Below, in pieces: positions 46,111-54,679 of a stretch of 64,000 bases of DNA (position 1 is its first letter; every line of letters starts with the position of its first letter). A program made the position numbers and the translations under genes. The DNA comes from Allochromatium humboldtianum (lineage in GTDB: Bacteria; Pseudomonadota; Gammaproteobacteria; Chromatiales; Chromatiaceae), in contig NZ_JABZEO010000002.1 of assembly GCF_013385175.1 (NCBI RefSeq), forward strand, positions 186,001 to 250,000, in the 5' to 3' direction. A model generated the notes under the pieces. It did not search any database. It was given only the letters and a program-made list of their open reading frames with translations, and was not told where the DNA came from.

Positions 46111-46627
46111 TCAGTGGGTGCGGGTCTGATCTTGCAGTTGTGCTTTGAGGCGTGCGATTTCGGCCAAGGCCGCTTCTTTTGCAGCCCGTTCCTGTTCCGC
46201 CCGAGTCTGCGCCTGCTCCTTCGCGGCCCGTTCCTGTTCCTTCGCGGCCCGTTCCTGTTCCTTCGCGGCCCGTTCCTGTTCCTTCTCGGCCTGCGCCTGT
46301 TCCTTTTCGGCCCGCGCCTGTTCCAGGGCGGCCCGTTGCTGTTCGGTTTCGGTCTTCAGCTCATCCAGATGGCGCTGGATGCCGCGTTGCTCGCGCAGGT
46401 AGTTCTGGCGAGCCTGGTAGGCGTGATAGGCGCGGTCTTTGTCGGAGAAGGCTTTCAGGGTGCTCATGGCTTGCTTCATCTCGTCGGTGTGCATCCAGGT
46501 CGGCAGGGCGCCGGGGTCGAGTCGTTCGCCTTCGGTGAAGAATTTCAGCCAGCGATCCTGCTCGGTTTGGACGGCGTCGGCGTGGAATTTGTTCAGCTCC
46601 AGCAACCAGATGCCGCCGTGGTCGAGC
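46111..46627 (-). pseudogene. Second Rpn-type gene, 5' part lost at an IS3 element
   Basis: The C-terminal ~170 residues are almost identical to the full copy next door, from DHGGIWLLELNKFHADAV to LQDQTRTH. The similarity stops abruptly at 46627, where the IS3 left end begins, so the nuclease core with its catalytic residues is missing. The coiled-coil tail has a different number of 7-residue repeats from the full copy. It is probably inactive. Confidence 0.9.
46217..46279 (-). repeat. Three 21-bp tandem repeats in the Rpn tail
   Basis: Three identical 21-base units (each coding for KEQERAA in the coiled-coil tail) follow one another. The full copy at 45074 has the unit in a different number and order, so the tail length varies by repeat gain or loss while staying in frame. 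Confidence 0.85.
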
Positions 46628-46689
46628 TGAGGTAGCCTGGAAACAACGGACACTTCCACTTGGGATAGAGTACCGAGCGGAGGTACCGA

Positions 46690-47007
46690 ATGAGCAAGAA
46701 TCAGAGCTACTCGGCGGAATTTCGGGCCGAGGCCGTGAAATTGGTGTTGGAACAAGGGCTGTCCCAGCCAGCGGCGGCCAGGCGGCTATCGATCCCGAAA
46801 GGCACTTTGGGAAACTGGATAGCGGCGGCCAAGACAGCTCCAGCGGGAGCCGGGGGCGCTGCCCCAGGGAGTCGGTCAGTTGGGGAATTGGAACATGAAA
46901 TCGCTCGTCTACGCCGAGAGTTGGCCGAGGCCCGGATGGAACGCGACGTGTTAAAAAAAGCGACGGCGTACTTTGCCAAGGAGTCGCTGCAAAGTACGCG
47001 TTCATGA
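46690..47007 (+). CDS. IS3-family transposase OrfA
   Basis: A 105-residue HTH protein (Transposase_8). YSAEFRAEAVKLVLEQGLS and AARRLSIPKGTLGNWI form the DNA-binding domain, and LEHEIARLRRELAEARMERDVLKKATAYF is the leucine-zipper end. The AAAAAAA run at 46953-46959, read as A AAA AAA, is a -1 frameshift heptamer. The -1 frame stays open into OrfB, so an OrfAB fusion transposase is expected. Confidence 0.92.
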   Translation: MSKNQSYSAEFRAEAVKLVLEQGLSQPAAARRLSIPKGTLGNWIAAAKTAPAGAGGAAPGSRSVGELEHEIARLRRELAEARMERDVLKKATAYFAKESLQSTRS

Positions 47008-47858
47008 AGGCTTGGCGAGGCCTGTATCCCATGCCCCTGATGTGTCGGCTGTTGGAGGTGTCACGGAGCGGGTTTTATGCGTGGCTCAGGCGAGGACCAT
47101 CGCGGCGTCAACGCGAGGATGAGCGCCTGAGGGTGGCCGTGCGAGCCGCCCATCAACGCACCCGTGAGACCTACGGGGCGCGGCGGTTGCAGCCTGAACT
47201 GGCCGCAGAGGGGGTTGTCGCCGGGCGCGATCGTATTGCCCGACTGCGTCGCGAGATGGGGCTGAAGTGTAAGCAGGCACGCCGTTTCAAGGCGACCACG
47301 AACTCCAATCATACGTTGCCAGTCGCCGAGAATCGACTCGACCAGGAGTTCAGGCCGGACGCGCCCAATCAGGTGTGGGTCACGGATATCACCTACATCC
47401 CGACCGGCGAAGGATGGCTGTATCTGGCGGGCGTGAAGGATGTGTATACCTGCGAAATCGTCGGCTATGCCATGGGCCCGCGCATGACCCAGGATCTCAC
47501 CGCCACAGCGCTACGCCGAGCGATACAGCGCAAACGACCGTCACCCGGGCTGATTCATCACTCCGATCGTGGCAGCCAGTACTGCGCCCACGACTACCGG
47601 AGCCTGGTCGCACAGTTCGGATTGCGGGCATCCATGTCGCGGCGCGGTAACTGCTACGACAATGCGCCGATGGAAAGCTTCTGGGGCAGCCTGAAAAATG
47701 AGTTGGTTCACCACCACCGCTTTGCCACACGCCGCGAAGCCCAGGGCGTGGTTCAGGAGTACATCGAGATCTTCTATAACCGCCAACGGCGCCACTCGCG
47801 CCTTGGCTATTTGGCTCCGGCCGTGTTCGAGCAGCGTTATTACGAACAGGTCGGATAA
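47004..47858 (+). CDS. IS3-family transposase OrfB (DDE integrase)
   Basis: A 284-residue catalytic part with an HTH_21 region (about 35-100) and an rve integrase core. The DDE triad lies in VWVTDITYIPTGEGWLYL (first Asp), LIHHSDRGSQYCAHDY (second Asp) and NAPMESFWGSLKNELVH (Glu). It overlaps OrfA by ATGA and is probably made mainly as a fusion by the -1 shift in OrfA. All catalytic residues are present, so the element may be active. Confidence 0.93.
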   Translation: MKAWRGLYPMPLMCRLLEVSRSGFYAWLRRGPSRRQREDERLRVAVRAAHQRTRETYGARRLQPELAAEGVVAGRDRIARLRREMGLKCKQARRFKATTNSNHTLPVAENRLDQEFRPDAPNQVWVTDITYIPTGEGWLYLAGVKDVYTCEIVGYAMGPRMTQDLTATALRRAIQRKRPSPGLIHHSDRGSQYCAHDYRSLVAQFGLRASMSRRGNCYDNAPMESFWGSLKNELVHHHRFATRREAQGVVQEYIEIFYNRQRRHSRLGYLAPAVFEQRYYEQVG

Positions 47859-47895
47859 CTGGAGTGGACGTGTCCGTTATTGACAGTACACCTCA

Positions 47896-48320
47896 CTTTT
47901 GGCGATATCAATTTTGAAATCAACGGCTTCAATATGATCTCGTTAGCCGGTTTGAGTCGCTGGATTTCAAACCATGTGTTGGGAGACGGAACGGTTGGAG
48001 TCGTTTGGGGCTACTGGCTGTCTGCGATAGGCTTGCTTCTGACTTCTTTTTATCTGAAAAAAGATGATCGGCGATTTTTTCTGACCCCTTACTTTATACT
48101 TCTTTTTTCTCCGCAGACACTATTTTATGACTTCGGATTGGCTGTGTTTTTTTTCATGGCGAAACTGAAGCCGAGTTGTGGGAAAGACTTTCTGATCCTC
48201 GCCGCTCTTTGGATTGGTTGCAGCCTGGCTATTTCCTGGAGGAGCGAACTTGATTTTCCGATTTTTATACTCCCATTTTTGGCGCTTGTCTGGATGACGC
48301 TTCACAGTAAAACAATTTGA
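47896..48320 (+). pseudogene. C-terminal fragment of a GT87-like membrane protein
   Basis: An open frame of about 140 codons after the IS3 right end encodes hydrophobic helices without a start of its own. SPQTLFYDFGLAVFFF resembles the late conserved APxxxxYDxxxL segment of DUF2029/GT87 proteins, as does the neighbour (APLALDYDATVLGL). It is richer in A/T than its surroundings (Phe/Lys/Ile codons). The IS junction removed the 5' part. It converges with the GT87 gene 9 bases away. Confidence 0.6.
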
Positions 48321-48329
48321 AAGAAACCA

Positions 48330-49499
48330 TTAGCCTGTACTTCGACGCATCCCTGTCCATACCAGCAGCAGGACAGTCATCCATCCGAACGGGATATCTG
48401 TCATCTCCGTCAATGGGCGCCAAGCAAATGGTGTCAGCCAAGCAAACGCCAAAATACTGATTTCCCAGCTCAGGAAGCCGCGCTGCAATCCATCGGCGAC
48501 GAGCGCCGCCAAGGCAAGCCCAAGCACGGTTGCATCATAATCGAGCGCCAGGGGAGCGACCAACAGGGTGCCCGTCGCCAAAACCGCTATCTTCACCAAA
48601 TACGGAGCACCGCCACGCCAGATCCACCAGACCGCCAAAGCGACAATCGAACCAACCGCGATCTGAAACATCCAGGCGGTATAAACGGATGCCCCCAACA
48701 GGCGTGCCGCTGCAAAGGTACTGATCATCTTATGCCAGGGGACGAGTCCCTCCTGGAGCATTTGCAGCGAATAGCCGGATTTAGCCAAAAACGCTGACCA
48801 AACCTCGGTCCCCCAAAGCATCCAAGTCAGCATGGCTGATGTCATTACAGTCAAAGTGGCGCTGAGGATCGCTCGCCAGTAGCCGGCGGCGGCCAAGGCG
48901 AGCGGCAAGAGCAGCCCAAGCTGCGGTTTATAGACCAAAAGCCCCAGAAGCACCCCGCCCAGCCAAGGGCGTTTGGGTACCAGCATGAGTCCCCAGCCCA
49001 GCAACGCAGCGGATAAAAACCCATTTTGGCCATGTCCTAAGTTGATGAACGCCGCCGGGAAAGCCAGCATCGCCAGGAGTGCCCGCCGGTCCGGCAAGAG
49101 ACGCCACAGGGCAGTCAGATAACCAAGCCAGGTCAGGGTCGACCAAGCGAGTAACGACGGCAGATAGGACAGCATCGCAAGCGGTGCGACGACCAGGAAA
49201 GCCATCGGGGGATAGAGCCAGGTGTAAAGAGGAGCATCCGGACCCGCAACGGATTGTTCGATGGCCATCAGGGCGCTGTGGTCGTAAGCGGCTTCGGGCC
49301 GACCCTGCCAGAGTAGATTGGACGCGGACCAGAAGCTCAGAAAATCCGTCCCCAAGGGTTTCCTTGCCGCGTCCAGCGTGCCAGTGCGAAAAACGACGAC
49401 TATTAGCGCGATCGCCACGAATACGGCTAGAAATAGCCTTGGATAGACCCGAAGGCGACTGGTTGTGACCCATTCGCCTGTTTTCAAACCCTTGATCAC
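48330..49499 (-). CDS. GT87 (DUF2029) membrane glycosyltransferase
   Basis: A 389-residue integral membrane protein with about 10-11 helices of the GT-C fold. The early loop GTDFLSFWSASNLLWQGRPEAAYD (about residues 49-72) carries the family's D/F..Y..A pattern and the catalytic Asp, and LNLGHGQNGF-like INLGHGQNGFLSAALL near 155 is diagnostic. Such proteins transfer sugars (mannose in actinobacteria) from polyprenyl phosphates in the periplasm. Substrate unknown. Confidence 0.82.
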   Translation of the reverse strand: MIKGLKTGEWVTTSRLRVYPRLFLAVFVAIALIVVVFRTGTLDAARKPLGTDFLSFWSASNLLWQGRPEAAYDHSALMAIEQSVAGPDAPLYTWLYPPMAFLVVAPLAMLSYLPSLLAWSTLTWLGYLTALWRLLPDRRALLAMLAFPAAFINLGHGQNGFLSAALLGWGLMLVPKRPWLGGVLLGLLVYKPQLGLLLPLALAAAGYWRAILSATLTVMTSAMLTWMLWGTEVWSAFLAKSGYSLQMLQEGLVPWHKMISTFAAARLLGASVYTAWMFQIAVGSIVALAVWWIWRGGAPYLVKIAVLATGTLLVAPLALDYDATVLGLALAALVADGLQRGFLSWEISILAFAWLTPFAWRPLTEMTDIPFGWMTVLLLVWTGMRRSTG

Positions 49500-49736
49500 G
49501 ACTTCAGCTCCAGATAGATTCGGCTTCGAAGGCTAGGGATGCAACGGTGCCGTAAGGGTGCTGCCGGCTCGATATGGCAGAGTCGGGCCAGATCGGAAGC
49601 CATACGCTCTGGCTGTTGGGTTACTGGAAAGCGTGTATCATACCCCCACAAGATATCCGATGGAGCTGGAGGACAGCTTGTGGCAATTTTCCCTCCCACA
49701 CGAACGTTCCGGCGATGCCACCAAAATAAGACGCGA

Positions 49737-50747
49737 GTGTTCGAGCGGGCTATAAGCTTGATTTGCATTGGGATCGCCCTATTCGGCTTGCCTATGGCCG
49801 TGCTCGCCACATCCTCAAGTGCAAGCACTTCAGACGATCCTCTGAACTCCAACAACCCCGCCGTCCTGCTCGACTGGGGTCAGCGCCACTTCCACGGCGT
49901 GCGCGCCACCCAGAACATCGACCGTGCCGTCCAGTTCTATTGCGCCGCCGCCCGACTCGGCAACGCCGAGGCACAGTATCGTTTGGGTGACATCTATGCA
50001 CGCACCCTGCTCGGAAAACGTGACGAAGTCCTGGCCGCCGCCTGGCTGCTGAAAGCCGCCGCCGGCCAATACAGCGCCGCCAAGACCCGGCTCAAGGACT
50101 GGGATCTCAGCACGACCAGCTTCCCCGCCGACCCCGACTGCGTCACCCGCGAACACATGGTCGCCCGCACCCTGCCATCCGCCCGCCCGACCAAGCCCGC
50201 CAAAGCGCCCAAACCCAAACCAACCGCCGCCCCCATCCCCAGACTCGCACTCGACACCCCCGACCGCCGCGAGATCGAACGCCTGGTCCGAACCCTCGCC
50301 CCACGCCATCGACTCAACCCCGACGTCGTCCTCGCCGTCATCCAGGTCGAATCCAACTTCAACCCCAAGGCCCAATCCCACAAACAGGCCCAGGGCCTGA
50401 TGCAACTCATCCCCGACACCGCACGCCGCTTCGGCGTCGCCGACCCCTGGGACGCACGTCAGAACATCGACGGCGGCATGGCCTATCTGCGCTGGCTGCT
50501 CGACCACTTCAACGGCGACCTGCGTCTGGCCCTGGCCGGCTACAACGCCGGCGAACAGGCCGTGCGCCGGCATGGCGGCGTGCCGCCCTACAAAGAGACC
50601 CAAGGCTATGTGCGCAAGATCGCGCGCGTGCTCGGCGTCAGCGAAGAGGGCCTGGCCGCTGTCCAGACCACCCACGCCCCCATCGACGCCGCCAGCGCCA
50701 GCCAGAGCGAGACCGATTGGGCACGGCGGTTCTTCACGCCGGGCTGA
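49737..50747 (+). CDS. Sel1-repeat lytic transglycosylase (SLT)
   Basis: A 336-residue cell-wall enzyme from the GTG at 49737, chosen because it starts a signal peptide (AISLICIGIALFGLPMAVLA). A Sel1-like repeat region (ATQNIDRAVQFYCAAARLGNAEAQYRLG, about 60-120) comes first. A Pro/Lys/Ala linker (about 155-175) and a C-terminal SLT domain follow: VLAVIQVESNFNPKAQSHKQAQGLMQL with the catalytic Glu near 206, LALAGYNAGEQAVRRHGG near 268. The frame remains open to 49539 without support, so the start is uncertain. The sequence is strongly C-rich at third positions in the SLT part. Confidence 0.82.
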   Translation: MFERAISLICIGIALFGLPMAVLATSSSASTSDDPLNSNNPAVLLDWGQRHFHGVRATQNIDRAVQFYCAAARLGNAEAQYRLGDIYARTLLGKRDEVLAAAWLLKAAAGQYSAAKTRLKDWDLSTTSFPADPDCVTREHMVARTLPSARPTKPAKAPKPKPTAAPIPRLALDTPDRREIERLVRTLAPRHRLNPDVVLAVIQVESNFNPKAQSHKQAQGLMQLIPDTARRFGVADPWDARQNIDGGMAYLRWLLDHFNGDLRLALAGYNAGEQAVRRHGGVPPYKETQGYVRKIARVLGVSEEGLAAVQTTHAPIDAASASQSETDWARRFFTPG

Positions 50748-50772
50748 TTCACTCCCGAGGTAGCCATTCATC

Positions 50773-50898
50773 ATGCAAGCGATCGAATTTGAAGCCATCG
50801 CACAGCAGCACATTATGCAAATTCCGGATCAAGTACCGGATGGGGTTCGGCTGCGAGTCTTGATACTCCTGGAATGTCTGGAGCAGAGCCATGGTTAG
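50773..50898 (+). CDS. Small antitoxin-like peptide before the MNT gene
   Basis: A 41-residue frame, MQAIEFEAIAQQH then QIPDQVPDGVRLRVLILL. It resembles the short beta-rich N-terminal regions of AbrB-like or DUF2281-like antitoxin fragments: a strand start, then IPDQVPDGVRLRVLILLE. Its stop overlaps the start of the nucleotidyltransferase gene by 8 bases. It may be a third member of this TA-like locus or a relic. Confidence 0.45.
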   Translation: MQAIEFEAIAQQHIMQIPDQVPDGVRLRVLILLECLEQSHG

Positions 50899-51214
50899 TC
50901 AGCAAACCATCGAATCAGCGGTGCACAGACTTGTGCAAGCCGCACATTCACCGCTCAAAGTCATTTTGTTCGGCTCCTATGCCAGGGGTAATCCAAGAGA
51001 CGATTCAGATCTCGATGTCTTGCTCATCGAGACAGAGATCCCATCACCGGCCGAAGAATATAGTCGCTTGCGTGGCGCTATCGGCCAGATCGGTATCGGC
51101 GTCGATTTGTTGTTATATGATCAGCAGGAATTCGAGCGCCGCCGCGACTGGCAGACATCCCCCGCTTACGATGCCGCACGCATGGGAAAGGTGATGTATG
51201 AGCGCGTTGCTTGA
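50891..51214 (+). CDS. Minimal nucleotidyltransferase (MNT antitoxin type)
   Basis: A 107-residue protein with the nucleotidyltransferase signature GSYARGNPRDDSDLDVLL at about 27-44, including the GSxARG...SDxD metal-binding residues, and a third Asp in IGVDLLLY near 73. MNT proteins pair with HEPN toxins; in MntA-HepT the antitoxin AMPylates the toxin at a Tyr near its active site. Its 3' end overlaps the HEPN gene by 17 bases. The HEPN partner is broken here, so the MNT may be without target. Confidence 0.85.
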   Translation: MVSQQTIESAVHRLVQAAHSPLKVILFGSYARGNPRDDSDLDVLLIETEIPSPAEEYSRLRGAIGQIGIGVDLLLYDQQEFERRRDWQTSPAYDAARMGKVMYERVA

Positions 51215-51993
51215 AGAGGCTAAACAGTTGATCACGGCCGGCGAGCGCGATCGGATCTCTTTTCAATTATTGCAGCAAACAGGCCAGGCTCCGCACGAAA
51301 CCCTGGGTTTTCTCGCTCAACAAGCCTGTGATAAATTCATCAAAGCCATGATGGTGCTCAGTTCGATCACCGTTGTCCGAACGCGTCAACTACCCCGCCC
51401 TGAAGGGCGGAGCTTGTGAGAGCAAGCTGGGTTGACCAGCCTCAGCCCGCCTGACCAGGAGGGTCGAAAGGGGCTACGTGTGCCACAGGTCGCCAAGACT
51501 CACCGGCGGATGCTTCCTCAGTCCGCCGCTCTGAAAGGTCAGGATCATGCAGGCGAAAGGTAAAGCGTCGAAGGTCTTGATCGCCGCGCAAGCGGGAGCC
51601 GGTGGCACACATTGGCGAGGGGAGCGTGTGGCGTCGTGAGACGCTGCACCGTCACCAGGCCCTTACGGGCAGAGCCTCACGGCCCGGCAGGTGGAAAGCC
51701 TGCACCTGTTTCCGGCGGCTGCACGGTCGTAGCCGCTATCCCTCCCCGCCCTGAAGGACGGGGTTTCTCGCGGAGGAACTGATGACTTGGAATATCTCGT
51801 GGAATTGGCCGAGGCCGGAGGTCTGAGCGTTCCGGTTCCGACACCTCGTCTCAGACAGCTCAATCCCTACGCGGTCGTCTTCCGTTATGAAAGCTCACAA
51901 CGAGAATGGGTGAACGAGACGGAAGCCGCCAATATGGTCGAGGTTTTGTATCGCTGGGCACAAGAGACGATATCCGCACATGACGCCATCTGA
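51198..51993 (+). pseudogene. HEPN domain toxin gene interrupted by a 397-bp element
   Basis: The N-terminal part (51198-51384) codes for MSALLEEAKQLI through LAQQACDKFIKAMM to ITVVRT, and the C-terminal part (51782-51993) for DLEYLVELAEAGG to ETISAHDAI. Joining base 51384 to base 51782 gives an uninterrupted 132-residue protein with the family motif RTHDLEYL across the junction. As it stands the upstream part reads into the insert and ends at 51419, so the toxin is probably inactive. HEPN partners of MNT are RNases or tRNA-targeting toxins. Confidence 0.85.
51385..51781 (+). ncRNA. HEARO/IscB omega-RNA-like element without ORF
   Basis: A 397-base insert in the HEPN gene. Both ends carry a CCCCGCCCTGAAGG hairpin (CCGCCC-TGAA-GGGCGG at about 51395; CCCCGCCC-TGAA-GGACGGGG at about 51753), the type of subterminal palindrome seen in IS200/IS605 elements. 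Inside are further hairpins: CGGCGGA/TCCGCCG (51504-51528), GCGTC-GTGA-GACGC (51631-51644) and GCAGG/CCTGC (51687-51703). There is no transposase or nuclease frame. The insert ends directly before ATGA, the known insertion preference of HEARO elements (IscB guide RNA). I infer a structured guide-RNA relic or a non-autonomous unit; a plain palindrome-ended MITE is the alternative. Confidence 0.6.
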
Positions 51994-52101
51994 GCAAAAT
52001 CAACCCGTTTGCCCTTTCTCGCATCAATCGAAAACACAGGCAGTTGCAGGCGCTGTCATACAGCCTTTTGCTACCGGGATACGGCATCGGGCGGGCCTGG
52101 A

Positions 52102-52191
52102 GTGAAACAGACGAAGACCTCGGCCATCATCATCGGCGGCGGTCCCGCCGGTCTGACCGCCGCCGATGAACTGGCGCGAGAAACGCCCTGA
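52102..52191 (+). pseudogene. Remnant of an FAD-dependent oxidoreductase 5' end
   Basis: Starting at GTG 52102 a 29-residue frame reads TSAIIIGGGPAGLTAADELARE and stops. This is a perfect dinucleotide-binding start (GGGPAGLTAADEL) as in amine oxidase or UDP-galactopyranose mutase-like proteins. The remainder of such a gene is absent; the sequence to the tRNA at 52374 holds no continuation. It is a truncated relic. Confidence 0.65.
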
Positions 52192-52373
52192 ACTCTTCAA
52201 AAAGCGCGTCTACAATCTCCGGGGACTTGACAGTAGTGCTGTTGGCGCTCGTCGATGGCGCGCAGATCGAGGATCAGGTGTTTGCCGCTGAGACGCTCGG
52301 GGGTCATCAAGCACGGGTTGAGCAGATTGAATGCTAGACGAAGCCCATAATCGCTTCGCTTTCAAGAGCTGAG
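52192..52373. other. Degraded stretch between the relic and the tRNA
   Basis: The minus strand contains a short protein-like frame with LAFNLLNPCLMTPERLSGKHL and LDLRAIDERQQ, without start. It may be part of another broken gene, but no family is recognised. No promoter or terminator could be assigned. Confidence 0.3.
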
Positions 52374-52449
52374 TGGTGGGCCGTGTAGGATTCGAACCTA
52401 CGACCAAGGGATTATGAGTCCCCTGCACTAACCGCTGTGCTAACGGCCC
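52374..52449 (-). tRNA. tRNA with CAT anticodon (probably tRNA-Ile2)
   Basis: A 76-nt cloverleaf on the minus strand with acceptor stem GGGCCGT/ACGGCCC, encoded ACCA, T arm TAGGTTCGAATCCTA and anticodon loop CTCATAA (CAT). The anticodon arm and variable loop (GGACTCATAATCCCTTGGTCG) resemble E. coli ileX, whose wobble C is changed to lysidine to read AUA. An elongator tRNA-Met is possible but less similar. It borders the accessory region and rpoD. Confidence 0.9.
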
Positions 52450-52495
52450 GAAGAGCAGTGATGGACTGTTGCGCCCTCCCTGGCGCCAAGTCCGA

Positions 52496-54364
<1,869 letters not shown>

Positions 54365-54679
54365 GGGGTACCTTAGATCTGGGTGCGGCCAAAGTCGGCT
54401 CGAAAGCGAACCACGCAGTTTAACACGAGAATTTTCGTTATGTCGATGTAGCGGCTCGGCAGGCTGTTTGTGTCTATCCTGGCCATCGGCCCGATAACCA
54501 AGTGCTTCATGGCCGCGACGCGCTCAGGCGAGACCTTGAGCGCACGTAAGAGTCGGGTGAGACGGGTTCACTCGCACTGGCGTTGACGGCGTGAACAGAC
54601 TTATTCGGTTTCATGTCGGTGCGAGTAAGTTTTTATGAGCGGCTGACCAGACAATAGATAGACGATCTCGCTGAAAAAT
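54365..54679 (-). promoter_or_regulatory. Intergenic region between dnaG and rpoD
   Basis: The 315-base gap upstream of rpoD has no convincing gene. It should contain an rpoD promoter, since gammaproteobacteria often have a heat-responsive promoter near here. I could not pick -35/-10 boxes with confidence. CTCGCAC and GTGCGAG occur as distant inverted copies about 54570 and 54621. Confidence 0.3.

Larger units (their letters stand above)
46628..47895 (+). mobile_element. IS3-family insertion sequence
   Basis: A 1268-bp element. The left end starts TGAGGTAGCCTGG and the right end, read inward, starts TGAGGTGTACTG; both continue into AACGGACAC and TCCACT, giving imperfect terminal repeats of about 35 bases. 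It encodes OrfA and OrfB with an A7 frameshift site. No target duplication is visible: AGC precedes it and CTT follows. The flanking genes are unrelated (Rpn tail at left, GT87-like fragment at right), so the element sits at a recombination or deletion junction. Confidence 0.88.

Noticed and set aside
46120-46330. Possible CRISPR-like repeats
   Set aside because: The 21-base units are directly joined, in frame and code for KEQERAA; there are no spacers.
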